A stretch of 64,000 bases of DNA from Streptomyces sp. NRRL F-2580 (GTDB lineage: Bacteria > Actinomycetota > Actinomycetes > Streptomycetales > Streptomycetaceae). How positions within the stretch are numbered: position 1 is the first letter of the stretch; each line of letters begins with the position of its first letter. The translations under genes and the position numbers were made by a program. The DNA lies in contig NZ_JOIR01000037.1 of NCBI RefSeq assembly GCF_000720115.1, positions 1 to 64,000 on the forward strand. Reading direction: 5' to 3'. Positions 30,289 through 36,904 of this stretch are shown one piece after another. The notes beneath the pieces were generated by a model. The model worked only from the letters and a program-made list of their open reading frames with translations. It had not been told where the DNA came from and made no database searches.

Positions 30289-30640
30289 GCAGCCGGCCAC
30301 CGCGCCGCCGCCCCCGCCCCGGCACGCCGGGGGCCTCTTCGCCCCGCGATGCGGGGCAGCCGGCCACCGCGCCGCCGCCCCCCGCCCGCCCGGCAGGTCC
30401 GGTGCCTCTCCGCCCTGCGACGCGGGGCAGCCGGCCACCGCGCCGCCGCCCCCGCCCGCCCCGGTACGCCGGGGGCCTCTTCGCCCCGCGATGCGGGGCA
30501 GCCGGCCACTGCGCCGCCGCCCCCTGCCCGCCCGGCAGGTCCGGTGCCTCTCGGCCCGGCGACGCACGGCAGCCGGGCACCGCGCCGCCGCCCCCGCCCC
30601 GGCACGCCGAGGCTCCTTCGCCCCACGATGCGCGAGGGCC
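30289..30640. repeat. Five tandem 67-71 bp repeats upstream of scpA
   Basis: The 654-bp gap 30141-30794 has no convincing gene. The marker GCAGCCGGCCACCGCGCCGC (or close variant) recurs with starts at 30289, 30356, 30427, 30498 and 30569, i.e. periods of 67, 71, 71 and 71 bp. Some units contain a 7-bp stem hairpin, GCCCCGC-GAT-GCGGGGC (30341-30357). Unit variants alternate (CTCTTCGCCCCGCGATGC or CTCTCCGCCCTGCGACGC), suggesting amplification of a two-unit block. The rest of the gap holds scpA's presumed promoter. Confidence 0.75.
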
Positions 30641-30794
30641 GGCGACGTGACCTGGTCCGGCCCGATCACCGGCCCGCGTGGTACCCCCCGGCGGCCTGGT
30701 CCACGGGGATCGCCCGGAGAGGGCCTAGGCTGCTCGTGGCCGTGTCACTCCGCCCGGCTCGCCCCTGCTGCCCCTGCGTATCACTTGGACCGCG

Positions 30795-32255
30795 ATGCCC
30801 TTCCCCGCCGAATCCGGCCGACCGCCCCGGCGAGCGCTGGGGCGCGGCCCCCGCACACCCGGGGCGACGGACGCGGGAGTGGCCCCCGAAGCCCCAGACG
30901 CGCCCACTGCGCGCCCCGCAGCGACGAAGGGCGGGGCGGAGCCCCAGAAGACCCCCGCGGCCCCAGACGGCCCTCCAGCCCGCCAGGAGCCCCACCCCAA
31001 CCCCAGCCGGCCCACCCCGCCGGAGACCCAGTCCGAGGCCACCCCCGCCGCGGGTGGGCCGGAGGGGGACACGGTGGGCCTCGCCGCAGGCGGACTGGTC
31101 GGCGGTGCCGCCGTGCCTGTCGATGGCGACGCTGTTGCCGGAGCCGGCCGGGCCGGACTCGGGGGTGCCGCAGCAGCTGCCGAGGCCGCCACCCCCGCCG
31201 CAGGCGACGACCCCGACCCCGACGCGGTCGCACCCGCCGCGGGTGGGCCGGAGGGGGACACGGTGGGCCTCGCCGCAGGCGGCTTGGCCGGCGGTGCCAC
31301 CGTGCCTGCCGATGGCGACGCTGTTGCCGGAGCCGGCCGGGCCGGGCTCGGGGGTGCCGCAGCAGCTGCTGAGGCCGCCGTCCCCGCCGCGGGCGGCCCC
31401 GGGGAGGACGCACCCGCCGCGGGCGGGGCGGTCGGGGGGACCGCGGGCCCCGCTGGAGGCGAGGGGCGGTTCACGTTGCGGCTCGCCAACTTCGAGGGGC
31501 CCTTCGACCTGCTGCTCCAGCTGATCTCGCGGCACAAGCTCGACGTCACCGAGGTCGCGCTGTCCAAGGTCACCGACGAGTTCATGGCCCACATCCGGGC
31601 CATGGGGCCGGACTGGGACCTCGACCAGACCACCGAGTTCCTCGTCGTCGCCGCCACCCTCCTCGACCTGAAGGCCGCCCGGCTGCTGCCGGCGGCCGAG
31701 GTCGAGGACGAGGCGGACCTCGCCCTCCTGGAGGCCCGGGACCTGCTCTTCGCACGCCTGCTCCAGTACCGCGCGTACAAGCAGATCGCCGAGATCTTCG
31801 AGGCGCGGGCCGAGGCCGAGGGCAAGCGGTACCCGAGGACCGTCGGGCTGGAGCCGCACCACGCGGACCTGCTGCCCGAGGTCGTCATCAGCATCGGGCC
31901 CGAAGGGTTCGCCCGCCTCGCGGTCAAGGCCATGCAGCCGAAGGCCAAGCCGCAGGTGTACGTGGACCACATCCACGCGCCCCTCGTCAGCGTGCGGGAG
32001 CAGGCCGGGCTCGTGGTGCGGATGCTGAAGGCGCGCGGGGAGGCCACCTTCCAGGAGCTCACCGAGGACGCCGCCGACACCCTCACCGTCGTCGCGCGCT
32101 TCCTGGCCCTCCTGGAGCTCTACCGGGAGAAGGCGGTGGTCCTCGACCAGGAGGAGGCCCTGCGGACGCTCACCGTCCGCTGGAGCGGCGGCGACGGCGA
32201 CGGCATGCCGACCGTGACCGACGAGTTCGACCAGATCGTGGAGGCGAAGGATTGA
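30795..32255 (+). CDS. scpA: Segregation and condensation protein ScpA with long repetitive N-terminal extension
   Basis: A 486-residue kleisin subunit of the SMC-ScpAB condensin. The ScpA domain proper starts near residue 225 with FEGPFDLLLQLISRHKLDVT and ends before residue 480, and it bridges SMC heads with ScpB. The preceding about 225 residues are Ala/Gly/Pro-rich and include two near-identical 63-residue repeats (from about residue 84). Typical ScpA is 250-300 residues. The ATG 30795 lacks a strong ribosome binding site. Starts further inside cannot be excluded, but the repeats are in frame. The TTGA overlap couples it to scpB. Confidence 0.88.
   Translation: MPFPAESGRPPRRALGRGPRTPGATDAGVAPEAPDAPTARPAATKGGAEPQKTPAAPDGPPARQEPHPNPSRPTPPETQSEATPAAGGPEGDTVGLAAGGLVGGAAVPVDGDAVAGAGRAGLGGAAAAAEAATPAAGDDPDPDAVAPAAGGPEGDTVGLAAGGLAGGATVPADGDAVAGAGRAGLGGAAAAAEAAVPAAGGPGEDAPAAGGAVGGTAGPAGGEGRFTLRLANFEGPFDLLLQLISRHKLDVTEVALSKVTDEFMAHIRAMGPDWDLDQTTEFLVVAATLLDLKAARLLPAAEVEDEADLALLEARDLLFARLLQYRAYKQIAEIFEARAEAEGKRYPRTVGLEPHHADLLPEVVISIGPEGFARLAVKAMQPKAKPQVYVDHIHAPLVSVREQAGLVVRMLKARGEATFQELTEDAADTLTVVARFLALLELYREKAVVLDQEEALRTLTVRWSGGDGDGMPTVTDEFDQIVEAKD
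31043..31406 (+). repeat. Two tandem 189-bp repeats inside scpA
   Basis: The block starting CCGCCGCGGGTGGGCCGGAG at about 31045 recurs exactly 189 bp later at about 31234. The copies share CTCGCCGCAGGCGG, GATGGCGACGCTGTTGCCGG and GGGGGTGCCGCAGCAGCTGC with few substitutions. Each encodes 63 residues rich in Ala and Gly. Length 189 is a multiple of 3, so duplication kept the frame. Confidence 0.85.
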
Positions 32256-32887
32256 GCAGCGAAGCGACGAGCGCGGTGGCCGCGCTGGAGCTGAAGCCGG
32301 CGCTGGAAGCCGTACTCATGGTCGTGGACGAGCCCGCGACCGAGGCGCACCTCGCGAAGGTGCTGGAGCGGACCCCGCGCGAGGTCGCGGACGCGCTGCG
32401 CGAGCTCGCCGACGAGTACACGGCCGCGCGCAGGGGATTCGAGCTGCGGCTGGTCGCCGGCGGCTGGCGGTTCTACACCCGCGCGGAGTACGCCCCGGCG
32501 GTCGAGGGCTTCGTACTGGACGGCCAGCAGGCCCGGCTCACCCAGGCGGCGCTGGAGACCCTCGCGGTCGTCGCGTACCGCCAGCCGGTGAGCCGCTCGC
32601 GGGTCTCGGCGGTCCGCGGAGTCAACTGCGACGGGGTCATGCGGACCCTCCTCCAGCGCGGTCTGGTGGAGGAGGCGGGGACGGAACCCGAAACAGGTGC
32701 GATCCTATACAGGACGACGAACTACTTTCTGGAGCGGATGGGCCTGCGAGGCCTGGACGAGCTCCCGGAGCTCGCGCCCTTCCTCCCCGAGGCGGACGCG
32801 ATCGAAGCCGAGACGCAAGAAGGTGTGCCGTCGTTCGATCCGGATGCTCCGGATACCGATGTAGACGACAAGACGACGGACATTTGA
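32252..32887 (+). CDS. scpB: SMC-Scp complex subunit ScpB
   Basis: A 211-residue winged-helix protein that dimerises and binds ScpA in the SMC condensin complex. Family motifs include LKPALEAVLMVVDEP, GFELRLVAGGWRFYTR, LTQAALETLAVVAYRQPVSR and VNCDGVMRTLLQRGLV. The TTG start overlaps the scpA stop (TTGA) and has GGAGG at 32240-32244. The last about 35 residues are acidic and probably disordered. The stop overlaps the pseudouridine synthase start by 1 nt (TGATG). Confidence 0.93.
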   Translation: MSSEATSAVAALELKPALEAVLMVVDEPATEAHLAKVLERTPREVADALRELADEYTAARRGFELRLVAGGWRFYTRAEYAPAVEGFVLDGQQARLTQAALETLAVVAYRQPVSRSRVSAVRGVNCDGVMRTLLQRGLVEEAGTEPETGAILYRTTNYFLERMGLRGLDELPELAPFLPEADAIEAETQEGVPSFDPDAPDTDVDDKTTDI

Positions 32888-34305
32888 TGCGAAGCAGCGG
32901 CAACGGCAACGGCGGCGGCAACAGGAACAGCGGCGGCGGGGGTGGCGGACGCGGCGGTAACTCCCGCGGCGGCTCCTCCTCCGGCGGCAACTCCCGCGGC
33001 GGCTCCTCCTCCGGCGGCAACTACCGCGGCGGCGGCTCCTCCGGCGGTGGCAGCTCCCGCGGTGGCTCCTCCTCGGGCGGCGCCTCCCGCGGTGGCGGCT
33101 CCCGCGGCGGCTCCACCGGAGGCGGCGGCGGTTACCGCGGCGGCAGCTCCGGCGGTGGCTACCAGGGCGGTGGCGGCTACCAGGGCGGCGGCTACCAGGG
33201 CGGCGGCTACCAGGGCGGCGGCTACCAGGGCGGTGGCTCGGACTCCCGCGACCGCGACCAGGCTCCGCCGCCGCGGATCCGCAACCCGCGCCCCGAGGAG
33301 CGCCGCTACGACGTCGGCCCCGAGGGCGAGCGCAGCGGTCGCAGCGGCCCCAAGGCCGGCGGCGGCGGTGCCCGTGGCGCGGCCGCGCGCGGTGGCGCCA
33401 AGGGCGGCCCCAAGACCTCCAAGACCCCCGGCATCGGCGGGGCCGGCGGCCCGCGCAGCGGCCCGGGCAGCCGTAGCGGCCAGTCCCGCCCGCGCGAGCT
33501 GGACGCGCGGATCGAGGAGCGCGTGCGCGACCGGTACGCCGACAAGCCCGTGATCAAGACCCCGAAGACCTTCCCGGGCGCCGAGGAGGAGGGTGAGCGT
33601 CTGCAGAAGGTGCTCGCCCGTGCCGGCATGGGCTCGCGCCGCGCCTGCGAGGAGCTCATCGAGCAGGCCCGCGTCGAGGTCAACGGCGAGATCGTGCTGG
33701 AGCAGGGCAAGCGCGTCCAGCCGAAGGACGAGATCAAGGTGGACGGCCTGACCGTCGCCACCCAGTCGTACCTGTTCTTCGCGCTGAACAAGCCCGCCGG
33801 TGTCGTCTCCACGATGGAGGACCCCGACGGCCGCCAGTGCCTCGGCGACTACGTCACCAACCGTGAGACGCGTCTCTTCCACGTCGGCCGGCTCGACACG
33901 GAGACCGAGGGCATCATCCTGCTCACCAACCACGGTGAGCTGGCCCACCGCCTCACGCACCCGAAGTACGGCGTGAAGAAGACCTACGTCGCCGCCATCA
34001 CCGGCCCGCTGCCGCGTGAGATCGGCAAGCGCCTCAAGGACGGCATCGAGCTGGAGGACGGGTACGCCCGCGCCGACCACTTCCGAGTCGTCGACCAGGT
34101 CGGCAAGAACTACCTGGTCGAGGTCACCCTCCACGAGGGCCGCAAGCACATCGTCCGCCGCATGATGGCGGAGGCCGGTTTCCCGGTCGAGAAGCTCGTC
34201 CGGACCTCCTTCGGCCCGATCGAGCTCGGCGACCAGAAGTCCGGCTGGCTGCGCCGCCTGACCAACACCGAGGTCGGCATGCTGATGCGCGAGGTCGGTC
34301 TGTAG
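32887..34305 (+). CDS. RsuA/RluB-type rRNA pseudouridine synthase with GGS/RGG-rich N terminus
   Basis: A 472-residue enzyme. Residues 1-235 are low complexity: SRGGSSSGGN-type repeats, then GGYQGGG repeats (33140-33240) and basic linkers. An S4 RNA-binding domain follows (about 238-285, RLQKVLARAGMGSRRACEE). The pseudouridine synthase domain has catalytic Asp337 in GRLDTETEGIILLTNHG. RluB/RsuA members modify 23S or 16S rRNA. ATG 32887 overlaps the scpB stop, as is common in bacteria. The long disordered extension is typical of actinobacteria but unusually long here. A terminator follows at 34355. Confidence 0.92.
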   Translation: MRSSGNGNGGGNRNSGGGGGGRGGNSRGGSSSGGNSRGGSSSGGNYRGGGSSGGGSSRGGSSSGGASRGGGSRGGSTGGGGGYRGGSSGGGYQGGGGYQGGGYQGGGYQGGGYQGGGSDSRDRDQAPPPRIRNPRPEERRYDVGPEGERSGRSGPKAGGGGARGAAARGGAKGGPKTSKTPGIGGAGGPRSGPGSRSGQSRPRELDARIEERVRDRYADKPVIKTPKTFPGAEEEGERLQKVLARAGMGSRRACEELIEQARVEVNGEIVLEQGKRVQPKDEIKVDGLTVATQSYLFFALNKPAGVVSTMEDPDGRQCLGDYVTNRETRLFHVGRLDTETEGIILLTNHGELAHRLTHPKYGVKKTYVAAITGPLPREIGKRLKDGIELEDGYARADHFRVVDQVGKNYLVEVTLHEGRKHIVRRMMAEAGFPVEKLVRTSFGPIELGDQKSGWLRRLTNTEVGMLMREVGL

Positions 34306-34354
34306 CCCGTCAGTACGCCAGTACGTCCGCGGTACGTCCGCTCCTGAGCGGTGG

Positions 34355-34387
34355 AAGCCCGCAGTGCCCCCGGCACTGCGGGCTTTT
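34355..34387 (+). terminator. Terminator after the scpB-pseudouridine synthase unit
   Basis: A 14-bp perfect stem (34355-34368 with 34372-34385, loop CCC) continues into TTTT-like bases. It separates the scp unit from the NAD-salvage operon. Confidence 0.8.
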
Positions 34388-34390
34388 CGC

Positions 34391-34419
34391 TTGTCCGCAC
34401 CCGCCCCAAGGTTTATAGT
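34391..34419 (+). promoter_or_regulatory. Promoter of the NAD-salvage operon
   Basis: TTGTCC at 34391-34396 and TATAGT at 34414-34419 are spaced by exactly 17 bp. TATAGT is a near-perfect housekeeping -10. The start of transcription would fall near 34426, giving a leader of about 30 nt before pnuC. The -10 overlaps a palindromic operator. Confidence 0.7.
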
Positions 34420-34431
34420 CGTTCTGACTAT
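34415..34431. promoter_or_regulatory. Palindromic operator, probable NrtR binding site
   Basis: ATAGTC-GTTCT-GACTAT is a perfect 6-bp inverted repeat with a 5-nt centre; further pairs at 34412-34413 and 34433-34434 extend it. It covers the -10 element and start site of an operon that itself encodes an NrtR-type regulator. Autoregulation by repression is inferred, since NrtR proteins bind palindromes over promoters of NAD genes. Confidence 0.65.
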
Positions 34432-34455
34432 TAATGCGGAGTGAGGGGGGTCGGC

Positions 34456-35064
34456 ATGAGCTGGACCATGAGCTGGACCGAGGTGCTCGGCTTCGCCACC
34501 GGTGCCCTGTGCGTCTGGTTGGTCGCCCGGCAGCACGTCGCCAACTGGCCGATCGGCATCGCCAACAACATCTTCTTCATCGTGCTCTTCGCCCAGGCCG
34601 GCCTCTACGCCGATGCCGGGCTCCAGATCGTCTTCATCGCCCTCGCCGCCTACGGCTGGTGGTCCTGGACCCACGGGGGTGGACCAGGATCCGCCGAGGC
34701 CCTGCCGGTGCGCCGTACCACGCGGGCCGAATGGGCCGGGCTCGCCGCGGCGGGGGCGGTGACCGTGCTCGGGCTCACGCTGCTGCTGAGCCGGGCCACC
34801 GACTCCACCGTCCCGTTCTGGGACGCGCTGACCACCGGGCTCTCGCTCCTCGCCACGTACGGGCAGTGCCGCAAGCTCGTCGAGTCCTGGTGGCTGTGGA
34901 TCGCGGCCGACCTCGTCTACGTCCCGCTCTACGCCCACAAGGGGCTCTACCTGACCTCCGCGCTCTACGTGGGCTTCCTCGCCCTGTGCGTGGCCGGACT
35001 CCTCGGCTGGCGGCGCACGCTGCCCGCCCGGGAGGCCCGTTCGGCCGCGGGGGCGGCGGCATGA
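34456..35064 (+). CDS. pnuC: PnuC-family nicotinamide riboside transporter
   Basis: A 202-residue inner-membrane protein with about seven hydrophobic segments. PnuC features are WLVARQHVANWPIGIANNIFF and AAYGWWSWTHGG, plus the late motif LYLTSALYVGFL. It passes a NAD precursor, usually nicotinamide riboside, by facilitated diffusion, trapped by phosphorylation through the NadR kinase. ATG 34456 has AGGGGGG at 34444-34450 as ribosome binding site. The stop overlaps nadR by 4 nt. First gene of the palindrome-controlled operon. Confidence 0.93.
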   Translation: MSWTMSWTEVLGFATGALCVWLVARQHVANWPIGIANNIFFIVLFAQAGLYADAGLQIVFIALAAYGWWSWTHGGGPGSAEALPVRRTTRAEWAGLAAAGAVTVLGLTLLLSRATDSTVPFWDALTTGLSLLATYGQCRKLVESWWLWIAADLVYVPLYAHKGLYLTSALYVGFLALCVAGLLGWRRTLPAREARSAAGAAA

Positions 35065-36140
35065 GGCGCCACGGGCACGGCCTGGTCCTCGGCAAGTTCT
35101 ACCCGCCGCACGCCGGCCACCACCACCTCGTGCGCACCGCCCAGGACCAGTGCGAGCGGCTGACCGTGCTGGTGTGCGCGGCCTCCGTCGAGTCGGTCCC
35201 GCTCGCCGACCGGGTCGCCTGGATGCGCGAGGCGCACCCCGGGGCCGAGGTCGTCGGCGCGGTCGACGACATCCCCGTCGACCTGCACGACCCGGCGATC
35301 TGGGAGGCCCACATGGCAGTGTTCCGCAGCGCGGTCCCCGGGCGGGTGGACGCCGTGTTCACCTCCGAGGAGTACGGCAGCGAGCTGGCCCGGCGGTTCG
35401 GCGCCGAGGAGGTCCTGGTGGACCGGGAGCGGACGCTGTTCCCGGTGTCCGGGACGGCGGTGCGCAGGGATCCCGTCGGCTCCTGGGAGTTCCTGGGGCC
35501 GACCGTGCGCGCCGCGCTGACCCGGCGGGTCGTGGTCCTGGGCGCGGAGTCCACCGGGACCACCACGCTGTCGCGGGCCCTGGCGGACCACTACCGGCGG
35601 CGCGGCGGAGTCTGGGCCAAGACCGGCTGGGTCGCCGAGTACGGCCGCCGGTACAGCGAGGAGAAGCTGGCGGCGGCCCGCGCGGCCGACCCGGCGGCCT
35701 CCTGGGCGGACGTGTCCTTCACCTCGGAGGAGTTCCCGGTCATCGCCCGCCGGCAGGACGCCGACGAGGAGCAGGCCGCCCGGCTCGGATCCCCGGTGCT
35801 GTTCTGCGACACCGACTCCTTCGCCACCGGGATCTGGCACGAGCGGTACATGGGCGGCCGCAACCCCGAGGTCGAGCGGATCGCCGCCCGGAGCCGACGG
35901 GACCTGTACCTGCTGACCGACCACGCCGACGTGCCCTTCGAGGACGACGGGCTGCGCGACGGCCCGCAGCTCAGGCCCTGGATGACGGAGCGGTTCCGGG
36001 CGGAACTGGAACGCACCGGGAGGCGTTTCCTCGTCGTGCGCGGGGACCGGGCGGCCCGGCTGGAAACGGCCGTCCGGGCCGTGGACGAGCTGCTGGCCGA
36101 GGGCTGGCACTTCACCGACCCCCTCCCGGAGAACCGATGA
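35061..36140 (+). CDS. nadR: NadR-type nicotinamide-nucleotide adenylyltransferase/ribosylnicotinamide kinase
   Basis: A 359-residue bifunctional protein without the N-terminal HTH of enterobacterial NadR. The adenylyltransferase domain starts GKFYPPHAGHH (HxGH is residues 17-20) and makes NAD from NMN. The kinase domain begins near 155 with VVVLGAESTGTTTLS; in its P-loop (161-169) the usual GK[ST] lysine is replaced by Thr167. Kinase markers WVAEYGRRYSEE and FCDTDSFATGIW remain. ATG 35061 overlaps the pnuC stop (ATGA). Together with PnuC it forms a complete nicotinamide riboside salvage route. Confidence 0.92.
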   Translation: MRRHGHGLVLGKFYPPHAGHHHLVRTAQDQCERLTVLVCAASVESVPLADRVAWMREAHPGAEVVGAVDDIPVDLHDPAIWEAHMAVFRSAVPGRVDAVFTSEEYGSELARRFGAEEVLVDRERTLFPVSGTAVRRDPVGSWEFLGPTVRAALTRRVVVLGAESTGTTTLSRALADHYRRRGGVWAKTGWVAEYGRRYSEEKLAAARAADPAASWADVSFTSEEFPVIARRQDADEEQAARLGSPVLFCDTDSFATGIWHERYMGGRNPEVERIAARSRRDLYLLTDHADVPFEDDGLRDGPQLRPWMTERFRAELERTGRRFLVVRGDRAARLETAVRAVDELLAEGWHFTDPLPENR

Positions 36141-36904
36141 CAGCCGGCTACGACCCTCCCCCAGCCTCCGGCCGGGGGGACCCCCATCTCGCTCCGCTCG
36201 CCTTCGAGCCGTTCGCGGTGACCGTCGACCTGGCCGTCTTCACGGTGCGCGAGGGAGCCCTGCACGTCCTGCTGATCCGGCGCGGCCAGGAGCCGTACGC
36301 GGGGGCCTGGGCGCTGCCCGGGGGGTTCGTCCTGCCGCGGGAGTCCGCGGAGAGCGCCGCCCGGCGCGAACTGGCCGAGGAGACCGGCCTGTCGGAGGAG
36401 GTGGTGGCGGCGCTCCACCTGGAGCAGCTGCGCACCTACAGCGAACCGGACCGGGATCCGCGGATGCGGGTGGTCTCGGTGGCGTTCACGGCGCTGGTCC
36501 CGGACCTGCCCGAGCCGGCGGCGGAGGGCGGCGGGGACGCGGCGCACGCCCGCTGGCTGGCGGTGGGGGAGGCCCCGGACCTGGCCTTCGACCACGCCGA
36601 GATCCTGGCGGACGCGCGGGAGCGGATCGGCTCGAAGCTGGAGTACACCTGCCTGGCCACCGCCTTCTGCCCGCCCGAGTTCACCCTGGGCGAGCTCCGC
36701 GCCGTCTACGAGACCGTCTGGGACACCGCCCTCGACCGCCCCAACTTCCGCCGGAAGGTCCTCACGACGCCCGGGTTCGTCGAGCCCGTGCCGGGCGCCG
36801 CCCGGCTCACCGGCGGCCGCGGCAAACCGGCCGCCCTCTACCGGCCCGGCCCGGCGACCGCCCTGCACCCCCCTCTGCTCCGACCGGAAGGACCCACTCG
36901 ATGA
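36137..36904 (+). CDS. nrtR: NrtR-like Nudix-domain transcriptional regulator
   Basis: A 255-residue protein with the NrtR architecture. A Nudix domain (about 30-160) is followed by a winged helix (about 180-240: FTLGELRAVYETVWDTALDR, NFRRKVLTTPGFVEP, ending RGKPAALYRPG). The Nudix box has the full GX5EX7REUxEExGU pattern (GGFVLPRE to RRELAEETGL), so catalysis may be retained. NrtR proteins repress NAD biosynthesis genes and are released by ADP-ribose or related ligands. ATG 36137 overlaps nadR by 4 nt. Bases 36154-36186 in the 5' coding region form a GC hairpin resembling dispersed repeats. Operator candidate at 34415. Confidence 0.88.
   Translation: MTAGYDPPPASGRGDPHLAPLAFEPFAVTVDLAVFTVREGALHVLLIRRGQEPYAGAWALPGGFVLPRESAESAARRELAEETGLSEEVVAALHLEQLRTYSEPDRDPRMRVVSVAFTALVPDLPEPAAEGGGDAAHARWLAVGEAPDLAFDHAEILADARERIGSKLEYTCLATAFCPPEFTLGELRAVYETVWDTALDRPNFRRKVLTTPGFVEPVPGAARLTGGRGKPAALYRPGPATALHPPLLRPEGPTR

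Noticed and set aside
30289-30640. CRISPR-like array
   Set aside because: Units are adjacent tandem copies without unique spacers, and no cas genes are nearby.
30264-30650. Open frame of 128 codons through the 71-bp repeats
   Set aside because: Its Pro/Arg-rich product is a translation of repeat DNA. Several frames are open equally, and no ribosome binding site is seen.
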